A stretch of 64,000 bases of DNA from Dillenia suffruticosa. Its lineage: Eukaryota; Streptophyta; Magnoliopsida; Dilleniales; Dilleniaceae. A program made the position numbers and the translations under genes. The stretch lies in assembly GCA_033439265.1 (NCBI GenBank), contig JAVTVX010000009.1, positions 3,833,609 through 3,897,608 on the forward strand, given 5' to 3'. Position 1 is the stretch's first letter; every line of letters begins with the position of its first letter. Below, one piece after another: positions 49,001 through 62,064 of the stretch. The notes under the pieces are model-generated. The model did no database searches and was not told the DNA's origin. It worked only from the letters and a program-made list of their open reading frames with translations.

Positions 49001-50399
49001 TGTTGACTTCAATATGCTGCCACAGTGGCAATCCAAAATAATGTTAAAAGGACGTGAAGTACAAGAAAGTTTAGAAAGAAAAGGAAAAAAACATGGAGAG
49101 GAGAAAAAGAAAAAAATATAGATGGATAAAACACAGACAAATTCCACAGGCAAGATGTAATGGACAAAGAAAAAAAAAACAATACCTTTTCTATTTTCAA
49201 TTTGTTGAATACATCTTGCAGAATCTTGTAATTTTGTATCATATCATACTCACTTTTTGCATCAAAGTTCACCTATAGCACAAGCAGACAAAGATATGAC
49301 ACCCATACCACATCAAAAGGTCACATAAAAATAGAGGTATAATGTCACCTTGTGCATGGGAACAACTCCTGGATAAGTCATGTCAATCATCTGACATTGA
49401 ACAGCACCAGATGCAGCCTAGCAAATGGGTTCAGGAAAAAAAAAATGCAAAAAGATCACAATTTAGATACTTTAATAAATCTATATAAGCAGCCTCGCCA
49501 GAGCTGTGTTATGTAAAATAAAACACAAAAATGTTTATCACAAAGGCAAATTGAATTAGATACTCCATGTCAGTAACTCAAAACACATTGAAAAGGGGAA
49601 AGAAAAGAGCCCCCACTGACCCCCATAATAACTAAACTAGATTAATTTTCTCAGTTGAAGCTATAGGTTGCATATTGAAAATGACTTGGAGGAATTGATA
49701 GTTCTCATCCCACCATCCAACAGTTGACAATCAGAGTTCAGATCCTACATCTATAATGTGCCTAAGTCAACGACAGTGCCTAACTGAACTTGGCCTTGAC
49801 ACTGCAAAAAAGTTAATATAAATGCTGTATTGTTTCCATAAATTCAGGCTATGTCAATAGAACATGTCAGTCCAGCTCCACCGGTTCTTTAGCCCAGCAC
49901 TACCAAGCCCATGGCATTTGGCCATGCACCCATAACATGGATTGAGAAAGGAATTTAGTTTTAAAAGTAAAAGGAAGAAAAACATCTCTTCACAGCCTAA
50001 AGTGAGATATGTGGGATTCACAACAAAGAAAAGTGCATGTGGTAGGTACTATGGTAAAGTCTTAGAGTTTATTTAGTACAAGTTAGAAAAATGAATTGCT
50101 ATAACTCGATCCTTTTTGAAATTTCCAGTCTTAGTATTCTGCCATGTAGATTGACAACCTATTAGAATATAGAATTTCCCACCTATCTGCCAATTTGAGG
50201 CAATCGTACCCCATTGTCTAGCATCAACTTTCCAAAATTTCCTATGACATCTGGACAGGACATACAATCTTCTGGCCATTCAAAACTTCACACTCAGCTT
50301 AAATGCATAACTTGATGAGCTTCATAGTTCTTGCCAAAATCAAGCATCTTTTCTAATAATGGAGAGATAAGAAGACAAGAAGATACAAACAGGGCATGT

Positions 50400-50436
<37 letters not shown>

Positions 50437-52907
50437 TTTCTTCAATTTCTCCTTTTCTTTCTACTCTTTTCTGATTCTTGTTACTCTCTTGTCCTTGATT
50501 TTACAGATGCAAGGGTCAAGTATTGTCAAGGGGAAAAAGGAAAGGATAAAAAATAATGAGCTCCACTCAGTTATAGGACTACTGTGAACAAAAGGCACAA
50601 AACACAATAACTAGATTTTTCTAAAATCAGTAAAAGTACCAGAAAAGATGATTACATCCACCCAAAACAATGTTAACAGAAAAAATAAAAGCAAATAGAG
50701 ATATTCATACATTCATTAAGATTAAAAGAGGGAAAAAAAGACATATATCATCAAATAGAATAGATATTCAATTAAAATCACAATTAGCATATGCAATGGT
50801 ATTAAGAAAGAAATTTTATTTTCCTGCAATACCATGAACTCGTATCAAAAGTCTACAAGGAAAGAACTCAAGCACAAATTCTACAAATCAATGTCCTTGA
50901 ATTTCGAGCTTACATCAAATGAAAGACACACACAGAAAAACCTTAGGCCATAGGGTGAGAGAAGGCAGCAGGAAAAGAGGTAGTTTGTTTCAATTCATTT
51001 TGTTCTGTTCTGCTCTGCATATGTCAATTCTTGTACAATCTTTTGTCAAAGAAATGCATAAAGATGCATCCTGACATCTAAACAAAATTCTTACCCATCA
51101 GAAGGAAAAGATGAGGACAATGAGAAGGAAGAAAAGGAAATAGGACGGGAAGGCGTGCCCAACCTGGCACGACTTGGGAGGAGGAGGAGACAGTTTAGAA
51201 GTGGCATTCTCTTTGGTGCCTCACCTCTCACCTACATGCAAACAGGAAGAGCCTCTTTGAAGGAGCCTGAACTGGGGGCCTAGAGGACAATTACAATTGA
51301 CAATTCCCATTGAAGGAGGTATTCCCTTTGGAAGCATTCCTCCATGTTTCGTAGTTATATAAGGAACTTCAGCATATCCTTTTTCCCGATTCATGACCAT
51401 CTGTTTCTTCCCAAATCCAACCATGAGTCAGCAGACTTCACTTTTCTTAAATAAGTAAAGAATATGCGGAGTTGTAGACATGCATCATATATCTTTCAAC
51501 TTGCAAAGAAAATCCAAGCAACAAAAGGGAACTCTCATCTTTTGGGTAAAATTAAAAAAAAAAATGACCGTTAAATTAACAATTGAACTGTTTAGTGTTA
51601 CAAAAAACCATTTGTCATTCAAAATGAGCCTCAATTAAGCAAAAGAGATACTCTCATTTCATTGTTTCTGTTGTGAAGTTGACACCTATTAGACTTTACA
51701 ATCAACACTAAATCTTGTGCTTGTAGGATTCTAATCTGGAGTAAGCGTACTAATGCCATTCACAGCGTCATTAACACTCTGACAATCTGCACATAACATT
51801 GTTGTTGGCTTTGGTATATCACATTTATCATGTTTACTTTGTTGATGAAAAGAGTAATCTAGCACCATTAACCTTATAATCGCACTCCCCGTAGACCTTT
51901 TTTTCCATGGGAACCTGTAGCCACTATTTTAAGTGTATTACATGAACCCATTAGGCATGTGGAATTTCACGCAAGGCACATGCACCACTGAAATGTAGTA
52001 GATACCCTCTAGGCAAACTTAGTCCAGCCAAAGCCAGCAGCAGTAGAAAGAGTACAATATATCTCCCTTAGAGCTCAATCACATCAAATTTCTACATGGG
52101 TATTAAAAAAATGGAGTATAAATTCTCGTGGGTCACAAACTTCTTCCTAGTATCATGAAATTACACATAAAGGCATACTTAGCAAAAAATCATGAATCCA
52201 ATCTCCAAAGACCCATTAGGTAGAATTTTACTGTACCGACCATCATCACCTATGTTGCCCAAACACTTTAAGAAATGAGCGTGCCCGTGTCTGAGACATC
52301 TTTTGAACACGAGATAATACTATAATTTGTGACTCACAATAGTATAATTATCTTTCTTTTTCCTTTGTTAACTTTGTCGGTGTTATCATGGCCATATCAT
52401 GTTATGTCTGGTGCCCGTGTCTATGCTCCGTTGATGATCACATATTCAATTGAATACAAGTAGCCTTGTTTAGGGCAATCTATCAGAAAGCACAAAATCA
52501 AACCCCACAATCTCATTTTTGCTAGTGCCGACATATTTCTTGCCAAACCCATCTCCACAATCCCATAAACAATCACACAGAATACCAAGAAACAATCTTT
52601 GGGGAGTGGGGGAACCCACAATCTCATTTTTGCTACTACCAACATATTTCTTGCCAAACCCATTTCTCCAACCCCATAAACAAACACACAGATACCAAGA
52701 CACAATCCTAAAAAACAAACGAAAGAAAAGCACCTCATCTACGATTGAACCAAAGAAACATTAATTTATTTTTAAGAAAAGAAATTGTATTGAATGTACC
52801 TCTTCAATTTTGGAGAGATTCAGCTGAAGCCTCGCATTGATCCAATGCAAAATCTCATTTCTCCCCACGAAATACGCACTATCCATCATTCCTATATTCG
52901 ACGCCAT
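46020..52907 (-). CDS. Microtubule plus-end-tracking protein EB1 (EB1A/EB1B-like), 268 aa
   Basis: Eight exons on the minus strand join in phase, in order: 52907-52800, 49417-49349, 49272-49186, 49016-48910, 48777-48647, 48555-48491, 47733-47620 and 46145-46020, 807 nt. The N-terminus [20 protein letters not shown] begins the calponin-homology domain (to about 125), with [38 protein letters not shown] and [20 protein letters not shown]. This domain binds growing microtubule ends. A basic Ser/Asn-rich linker (about 126-185) leads to the EB homology coiled coil [19 protein letters not shown] (190 onward), which dimerises and recruits partners. The [11 protein letters not shown] linker resembles EB1A/EB1B rather than EB1C. 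The protein ends [15 protein letters not shown] without the long acidic tail I recall in Arabidopsis EB1A/EB1B. Intron 1 is 3.4 kb. Confidence 0.92.
50404..50434. repeat. (CT)n microsatellite in EB1 intron 1
   Basis: About 15 CT units on the plus strand, followed by a T-rich stretch. Confidence 0.85.
52503..52724. repeat. Tandem duplication, period 111 bp, in EB1 intron 1 next to exon 1
   Basis: CCCACAATCTCATTTTTGCTA begins at 52504 and 52615. Both copies continue with CATATTTCTTGCCAAACCCAT and a CACACAGA-TACCAAGA block. The array ends about 80 bp inside the intron from the exon 1 donor. It gives paired overlapping ORFs that are not coding. Confidence 0.88.
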
Positions 52908-53005
52908 TTCTCTTTCCTCGTACACAGTATAAAATACAATCAAGATTCTTCTCAAGAATTGATTCGTAGTCTGAAAAAAAAAAAAGCAAATGGGGAAGCG
53001 TAATA

Positions 53006-53014
53006 TTAGGGTTT
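53006..53014 (-). promoter_or_regulatory. Telobox (AAACCCTAA) upstream of EB1
   Basis: The minus strand reads AAACCCTAA about 100 bp before the EB1 start codon, probably in the leader or core promoter. Teloboxes mark genes expressed in dividing cells and translation-related genes in plants. Confidence 0.4.
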
Positions 53015-54799
53015 TCCTTTCCTGTTTTTTTCAGAGTTTAAAGAAAAGGAAGAAACGGTTTAAGATTGAAGAAAATAAAACCGAAAGTGAACGAAGGAAA
53101 AGCTGTCACGACCCACAGACACAGACAAACAGAGAGAGAGAGAGAGAAAGATAGATAGAGGGAGGAGAGAGAAAATTTGGTGAGAAAGAGAGAGTAGAGG
53201 AAGCCGGGAAAATTTGGGTTTTGAATCAAACGTCGTAATATGGCTAACGACGAACTTGGAGCCAAGCCTTTAATATTAAGAAACAACCATTTTCGTCGTT
53301 TATTCTCCATTTTTGTTTTTCATATTTCTATTTTTTTATTTTTTTATTTTTTTAATTTTTTGTGCTATGCTGTGGGTGGACCGTCTACCTCAATTGAATA
53401 GCAAATTTAAATATTCGCCATAAATTCTTATTAAAAAATCATTTGCAGAGACAAAATTGGAAGCCAAACATGTCGATCTCAATTTTTTATATATAAATAT
53501 AATTATTATATCTCAGTGAAATGAAAATGTTAATCTAATTTAGAATGAAAATTCTATTTCACAATTTTACAATCTAAGTTTTCAATTAAAGAAATAAAAT
53601 TTTCAATTAAAGAAATAAAAGAATAGATTTTTATTAATAAATGAAATTTTATTGAAACTTTTCATATTTAGTAAAAATTATATCATATTTAAATCTTGAT
53701 AAAACAGGATGAATTTAAAAATATTTCGTAAATATGTAATTATTTTGAATATAGTAATTATTTTATCAATAAATTAGTAAAAAGTTTTCTTTTTATATTT
53801 AACAATAAGTGTATATTAAATTTGTATAAAATATTATAACTCTTACTATTTAAATTGCAACTCTTAACAATAAGTGGATCGCTACCCTTTTTTTTTTCTT
53901 TTTTTTTTTCCCCTTTTCGGGATGGTGTTCATCTTGGTAAATTTCTTGTAAAATATTATTTGTCAACATTAGTAGTGGGCTTGATGTGGAATTTTGACTG
54001 AGTAGGTTAAAAGAGGATAATAGGATTCGGGGACTTGAAAACGAACCCTTAATTTCATTTTATTAATTTAAATAAATCATATAAATTTTAATCTATATTT
54101 TTATTTTTATTCGCTTTAAACAAGCACTCATGATCCTACATTGAAAAGGAAAGAAAGGTTTCAATTTGGAAAAAATTTATTTTCCTAAAGTGAGGAAGCT
54201 AATTATGTACATGTGGGGGAATAATTTACTCTCGAAACACTGTACTCCTATTACAAAAACCTTCACATTAACTTAAAAAAAAATTATAAATTTAAGATTT
54301 AGGATGAAATATAACCCCAATTTATAATTTATTGAAACAATTGTCGGATAAGTTATGAGAAATTAGAGAAGGCAATGTCAAAATCATGTCGTGATAAATA
54401 GTTCCAGATGCGTCTCCAGGGAAATAGTCTAATATTCATTATCCTTCTTTTTTAATTTCATATTTAAATTTTCATGTAATTAAAATAAAAAGAAAAAAGT
54501 TCCAAAGGCCCGATGTGTGTGTGCTATGATTGAAAAATCATGTATTCGAGGGAGCCCACTTGTGGCCCTCCTCACGGGCATGAAAATCAGAATAATCATT
54601 TTCAGAATCTTAGTTCGATGTCATTATGGTGCCAATATGTTGATACTACGTGAGTCCAAAAAATATTACAATTTTTTTTTTTTTAAAAGCAGATTCCAAA
54701 TTTGATATATAACGTGTATAATGGGAAAAGAATACCTCTAGTTTTGGCATCAAAGATGACTTACGTGATGGCGATGAAAGATAGTCTCTGTGGGTCCAT

Positions 54800-55035
54800 G
54801 AAATGATGCCAGATGATACCGACGCTTGATAATTCAGTTGGTTCGAAAATTGACGTTTCTTAATTATAGTCGGGAATTCAATTCCCATAAAAACGAAAAA
54901 AATCAACGTTGGGAGACCAACCCCCTCGATTGGACCCTGTAAGCGATCGATCCACATTAGTCGAGATGAAATCTCAGATACTGAATTGATGGTCTAACCA
55001 TAATACCAAAAAAAAAGAAATGATGCTCGATGATA
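54800..55035 (+). mobile_element. tRNA-derived SINE with 19-bp target-site duplication
   Basis: The 19-bp flanks GAAATGATGCCAGATGATA (54800-54818) and GAAATGATGCTCGATGATA (55017-55035) match at 17 of 19 positions. The 198-bp element between them starts with an A box-like TGATAATTCAGTTGG and has a B box-like GGGAATTCAATTCCC at about 54874. Near the end is ATTAGTCGAGATGAAATCTC with AGATACTG, and it finishes TACC plus nine A. Pol III boxes, an A tail and a long target duplication together make the SINE call firm. The 3' block is shared with the element ending at 24300 and, more loosely, with the SINEs at 6210-6690. Confidence 0.85.
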
Positions 55036-55948
55036 ATTTATTATGTGGTAATAGTAGAATAATCATGTTTATATATATATATATATATATATTTTATCGA
55101 TTAATAATGATCAAATTTATATAAAATATTAATTTTAAATTATACGTATCTTATGAAATTTGAATCAATCAATGTTCAAGAAATGGGTAATCTCAAAAAA
55201 TACAATTCTAAATAAATAAGAGAAATACATAAAATAAAAAATTAATTAGACACATAAGGTAACATAAAAATTTTATTTTTAATAAAGGTAATTATGATAA
55301 AATATGATTCTCAAATTTTCACCGCTAGTGACATATAAGCCTTTTTGTATTACTAAAATAAAAGACTAATGGTTCTTTTCTCAAATAGCTGATCTATATA
55401 TTAAATAAGTTATTTAATTGAGTGTATATATTATATTATATGAAACAGACTCCTTTATCATGTCTAAATTTAGTTAAATCTCACTCTTGACAACCTTAGT
55501 TAAATCAAATTTTATGATGAATGAATCAAAAGAGGCTCTGCCTAGAAAATAATAAATTTTGATAATTTATTGTCGTGCTTCATCGTCTCGACTCTACTTG
55601 ACTCAATTTGTTTTAACAATAAAGTTAAGGAGCGTTCTTGAACATAAGAGTTGAATTGAGTTTTGATATCTTTTAAATAAAGTTTTAATTTCGAATGCTA
55701 TGTATAATAAAAGTAGATATCGAGAGAAATTTATTTTTTAAAAGATCAATCTAGATTGAAATGGATTGAGTCAGTTTAACGTGATTATTAAATACCGTAG
55801 TTTATAAAAAAATAAGAGTTAAATTAGATATTTAAAAAGATAACTTAGTGGTTATAATTTTCTTTTTTAATCCTGTAATTTGGGATTCGAATCTCGTATA
55901 AGGTAAAGAAAAAAATAATAATAAATTGGACGGGCTCATGTACACAAT

Positions 55949-56076
55949 AGCCCAAAAACGAGTTTATTTTTTATATTCAGCCCAACTGCGGCGAGGATTT
56001 TGTAAAGAGGCTTTGACAGGGTAGTTTTGGTCCAGCCCGGAGCAGTCATTCAGCCCAATATGAAAAATTAGGGTTT
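55949..56076. promoter_or_regulatory. RPS9 promoter: three TGGGCT elements and a telobox
   Basis: AGCCCA (TGGGCT on the other strand) occurs at 55949-55954, 55979-55984 and 56052-56057, and TTAGGGTTT (telobox AAACCCTAA inverted) at 56068-56076. Site II (TGGGCY) elements with a nearby telobox are the known signature of plant ribosomal protein promoters, read by class I TCP factors and telobox-binding proteins. The telobox lies 107 bp before the RPS9 ATG, and a GA-rich leader follows at about 56140-56160. Confidence 0.7.
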
Positions 56077-56182
56077 AGGCCTGTTAGCTTTCCTTATCTA
56101 AGAGTGGTTTCTTGGTAGTCTCAGAGCTCCTTGGGGGTAGAGAGAGAGAGAGAGAGGAGGGGAGCGCCGGAGAAGAGGAGCA

Positions 56183-58468
<2,286 letters not shown>

Positions 58469-61359
58469 GTCCCCGGTCAAATTTTTGTTAGTCTTAACTC
58501 TGTGGATCTGCCCCTTCTCTTGTTTCTAGGTGGAGCATGGGGTGCGGGTGCTATTTGGTTATTTACTGCATGCAGTATTTGAATTAGTTTGATGACTTAT
58601 TCTCATCTACAGTTAATTGTGCTTGCATAATTTTGTATGCTCTTTTTGAAAAATTGTTTCTGTATTCGCTTTGTTTATATTATGAGAGGAGGGATTTGCT
58701 TGCAATATTTTGTGCTTTTAAATGCACAGGAGTTGTCAACGAGTTGGGATGTGGTAGCAATTCGCATCCATATCCTCCACGGGGTCTAACTTAATGTTTG
58801 AAGAAAAAAAAAAAGAGGAGTTGTTCCCCATCTGAGTACATGGAGCTTTAAAGGAAAATTTAAGAAGGCGAGGTCAGCCCTATAAGGTTTTGGTTATTTG
58901 GGGAATAGACATTCTTAGAACATTGATTATTTGGTGACTACACATGCTTAGTGTGTAAATCGGAGCAAAGTCTTTCCTCTAGGATCACTCTTGTGACTTC
59001 TTCCTTTTAGGTTTGGGGGGTAGGGTTAGTAATCGGTCATGTAAGGGTTGGCCCCGGTTCAACATTGTTGTTTGCTCTGATCCAGTTGAGGTGGTTTTCA
59101 TTTTCCGGTCTAAGTTCATATGACCGGGTTCTTTCTGGCCCCCATTGTTTGACTATTCCAATAAACTTCTTGCTCCATCTTAAGGGGCTCCCTAAAGACA
59201 TGGTTGGTAAGCCATTCCACGGAATCATGAAACCTTGCAACACAAATTACAATGGTTTATATGCTACTGCCTTTTCCAAGTCAATTGTTAATGACCTAAG
59301 AGATTGATCTACCTCATGGTTTATTCTTAAGGGTGTCTTCTTATTAACCTCCTAATTTCTACAAATTTTAACATGAAATTGATGGCCATCAAAATTTCCC
59401 TTTTATTAGGACTTTGCCCCTACTTCACGATATGCTTCCATTTTTCTCTTGACAACTTAATCATGCTATTATTATCATTATTTTCCCCAAATCCATAATA
59501 ATGCATCTACTTGCCTATCAAACTCCACTTTCAATTGAAAGTGATCTTGTTAAATAATACCGACTTAAATAATACCGACGAATAATTGATCTAATGAGAA
59601 AAATATTAGATTTTTTAATCAAAATTTGGAGTCGAATATTAGAAATGGAAATATTACATTGAGAGAGATCCTTCTAAAGAAGGTCTGACAGGAGTTTAAA
59701 CTGAATTAATTGGAGAATGATTTCAAAGATCGATTCATCAGGTACCCAAAAAAAAAATCTTTTTTAACAATTTTCGCCGCTTCATCTCTTCTATTTTTTG
59801 TGCATGATGACTTAAAATAGTTTATAAATTCCAAGGATCATTTTTCTTGTCAATGCAATAATTATTTTTTGTCCATGGTATGTCCTTGATTTTCACCAAT
59901 TTACCTCTATTTTATGTTATTTTACTTATTCAAATAAAGTGTAAAAAAATTTTGTCATTATAAACCCAATTTTTTAAATAGAAGTAACTAAATTATCATT
60001 ATATTAATAATTGTTATATTAACAAAATTACCTTAACCTCAACCAAGTGTAACCTCAGTTCTCCCAAAGGGTACTAAAACCCCACGAGAAGCTTATACCA
60101 AAAGAAAACTTTATGCTAATTTTTGTAAAGGAAGATATATCACTTTTAAGAGTTTTTATTGAACCGACTAATATCAATCTATTCTATATTTATTAAATAA
60201 AATAGAATCATAAATTATAAAATAATAATTTGATAATATAACTTTGGTATAAGTCTTTTTTTTATTATTATTGAGATAAATCATCTGTATTCGATAATCA
60301 TATTGATCTCAATTATATTCGATTTGATTCGAATCGGGTTAGTTTTTTAGGGGACAAAACTCTTTTATCACTAATTTTTCTTTTATGCTTAAAAGAAAAA
60401 TGCTTTGGTTGGTTTTGTTCCATCAAACTTTTAATAAACAACATTAAATGGTAATAGAAATCTAAATTTTGTCCCAATTCGATTAAGATAATTAATACAT
60501 CTAAAAAAGTTATATTTAAATACTTGTCTATAGAGCTTCAATATTTTCTCTTTGATCATGAATAACCCCCCCCCCCCACCCCCCCCAAAAAAAAAAAAAC
60601 CATTTTCCTCGTGGGATTGGTCCTGGGTATGACGCAGTAAGATGTTCCTTTCATCCATGTCTCCAGCCCTGGTTTTTGACATCTTCGATTTCTTCGGTTC
60701 ACCTAAAATGACATTGTCTTTTTTTTTTTTTTTTTCCTCTTATTTATTGATTGGGCTGGTTGTCCATGTCATTAGGTGGAATGATATTAAAGAAAGAAAG
60801 AAAGAAAGAAAGGAAAAATAATTTTTGTTTTTCTAATTGATTTGCACGAAGTTTGTGACTTTTCTGGAAGACAGAGAAAGGGTGAGAATGGGAAAAAAAA
60901 ATTTTAATTTAAATAATTTTAAAAATATATAAAAGTTAATTATTAAATAAAGAAATAAACATGAACTCAGATGTATGTCGAGATAACTTTCAATTATGAA
61001 TTATATTTTAATTTTAATTATTTTAATTTATTTTGTAATTAATGAGAAAATTTATCTTAATTGTATAATAATAAATCTTCTCGTTCCCTAATAAAAAAAT
61101 AAAAGTAGAATTATTTCATTATTACACATTTGGATTAAGTTTTGTATTTTTAATTAATTTTGACCAAAATAAATTAGAATTATTAAAAAAAAAACACAGT
61201 AATTCGTTTGATTTATTCAAGAGAACAACCGACAACGTTATTTGACATTGGACATTTGGTTTCCGAGGCGATGACTCTCTCCCTGCCTTCTAATTCTAAT
61301 TAAATTTCCATTTTTGACAAGAGGAAAGCAGAAAACAGAGAAGGAAGAAGGGAAAGAAA
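58469..61359. other. Intergenic region between RPS9 and the PMEI gene
   Basis: The RPS9 3' UTR probably runs to about 58730. An island at about 59020-59260 is GC-richer and has ORFs on both strands (see findings), without a recognised product. The remainder is AT-rich and ends with C-rich and A-rich homopolymers (60566-60599), a GAAA tract (about 60793-60812) and the PMEI promoter. No gene is supported. Confidence 0.55.
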
Positions 61360-62064
61360 ATGAGTTCCTCAATCAACAACTTCGCCAAAGGCTACAACAA
61401 AGTCGGCAACGATCTCGAAACCCAATCAACTCTCTCCCAAAACCCTCGCAAGCGTCTTCTCGCCGTCGTAATCTCCGCCACTCTCCTTCTCACCCTCCTC
61501 ATCGGAACCCTAATCGGAACCCTAGTTCACGAATCCAACGAAGATTCCTCCTCCTCCTCCTCCTCCTCCTCATCACTCAGCACCACCGCATCAAACTCCA
61601 TCAAATCCCTCTGCAAGTCAACTCGATACCCCGATTCGTGTTTCTCAAGCATCTCCTCCTCCAATGATCTCCCGCCAAATCCTTCTCCGCAGCTCATCTT
61701 CAAGCTCTCCCTCCGAATCGCCATCGACGAACTCTCCAAAAACACGATCTCCAAATTCAACGCCGGAGCCGGATCGGAAGCCGGGGCGGTGAAGGAGTGC
61801 AAGGGATTATTGGATGATTCGCTGAGTCAACTGAACCAAACGGTCATGGTAATGAACGGCTGCGATGGCGAGAAGATTGATGATGCGATGAAAGTGAGTG
61901 ATATGAAGACGTGGATGAGCGCCGCGTTGACCGATCAGGAGACGTGTTTGGATGGACTGGAGGAGACGAATTCGAATGCTCTCGAGGAAGTGAAGTCGGC
62001 CATGAAGATGTCCAAGGAGTATGTGAGTAATTGCCTGGCCATTGCTGCTGAGATTTTTGGTTGA
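61360..62064 (+). CDS. Membrane-anchored PMEI-domain protein (invertase/pectin methylesterase inhibitor superfamily), 234 aa
   Basis: A single uninterrupted ORF of 234 codons. A 32-residue polar N-terminus is followed by a hydrophobic segment (about 33-56), likely a signal anchor, then a Ser run (63-72). The PMEI domain (about 80-230) is a four-helix bundle held by disulfides: C85 and C94 form the first pair (SLCKSTRYPDSCF), with C147, C168, C196 and C225 behind. DMKTWMSAALTDQETCLDGL (181-200) is the signature of the pro-region of type I/group 2 pectin methylesterases, which keeps the enzyme inactive until export. Here the ORF stops at NCLAIAAEIFG and no pectinesterase domain follows. It is either a PMEI that evolved from a PME pro-region or a truncated PME; the intact frame and terminal Gly favour a working short protein acting in the secretory path or cell wall. 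Confidence 0.85.
   Translation: MSSSINNFAKGYNKVGNDLETQSTLSQNPRKRLLAVVISATLLLTLLIGTLIGTLVHESNEDSSSSSSSSSSLSTTASNSIKSLCKSTRYPDSCFSSISSSNDLPPNPSPQLIFKLSLRIAIDELSKNTISKFNAGAGSEAGAVKECKGLLDDSLSQLNQTVMVMNGCDGEKIDDAMKVSDMKTWMSAALTDQETCLDGLEETNSNALEEVKSAMKMSKEYVSNCLAIAAEIFG

Larger units (their letters stand above)
52908..56182. other. Divergent intergenic region between the EB1 and RPS9 genes
   Basis: The EB1 leader and promoter occupy the left end, GA-rich on the plus strand (53130-53200) and therefore CT-rich on the coding strand. The middle is AT-rich and without genes. It contains a SINE with target duplications (54800-55035), a TA microsatellite (55070-55091) and short AT-rich repeats. From about 55920 the sequence becomes the RPS9 promoter. 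Confidence 0.6.
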
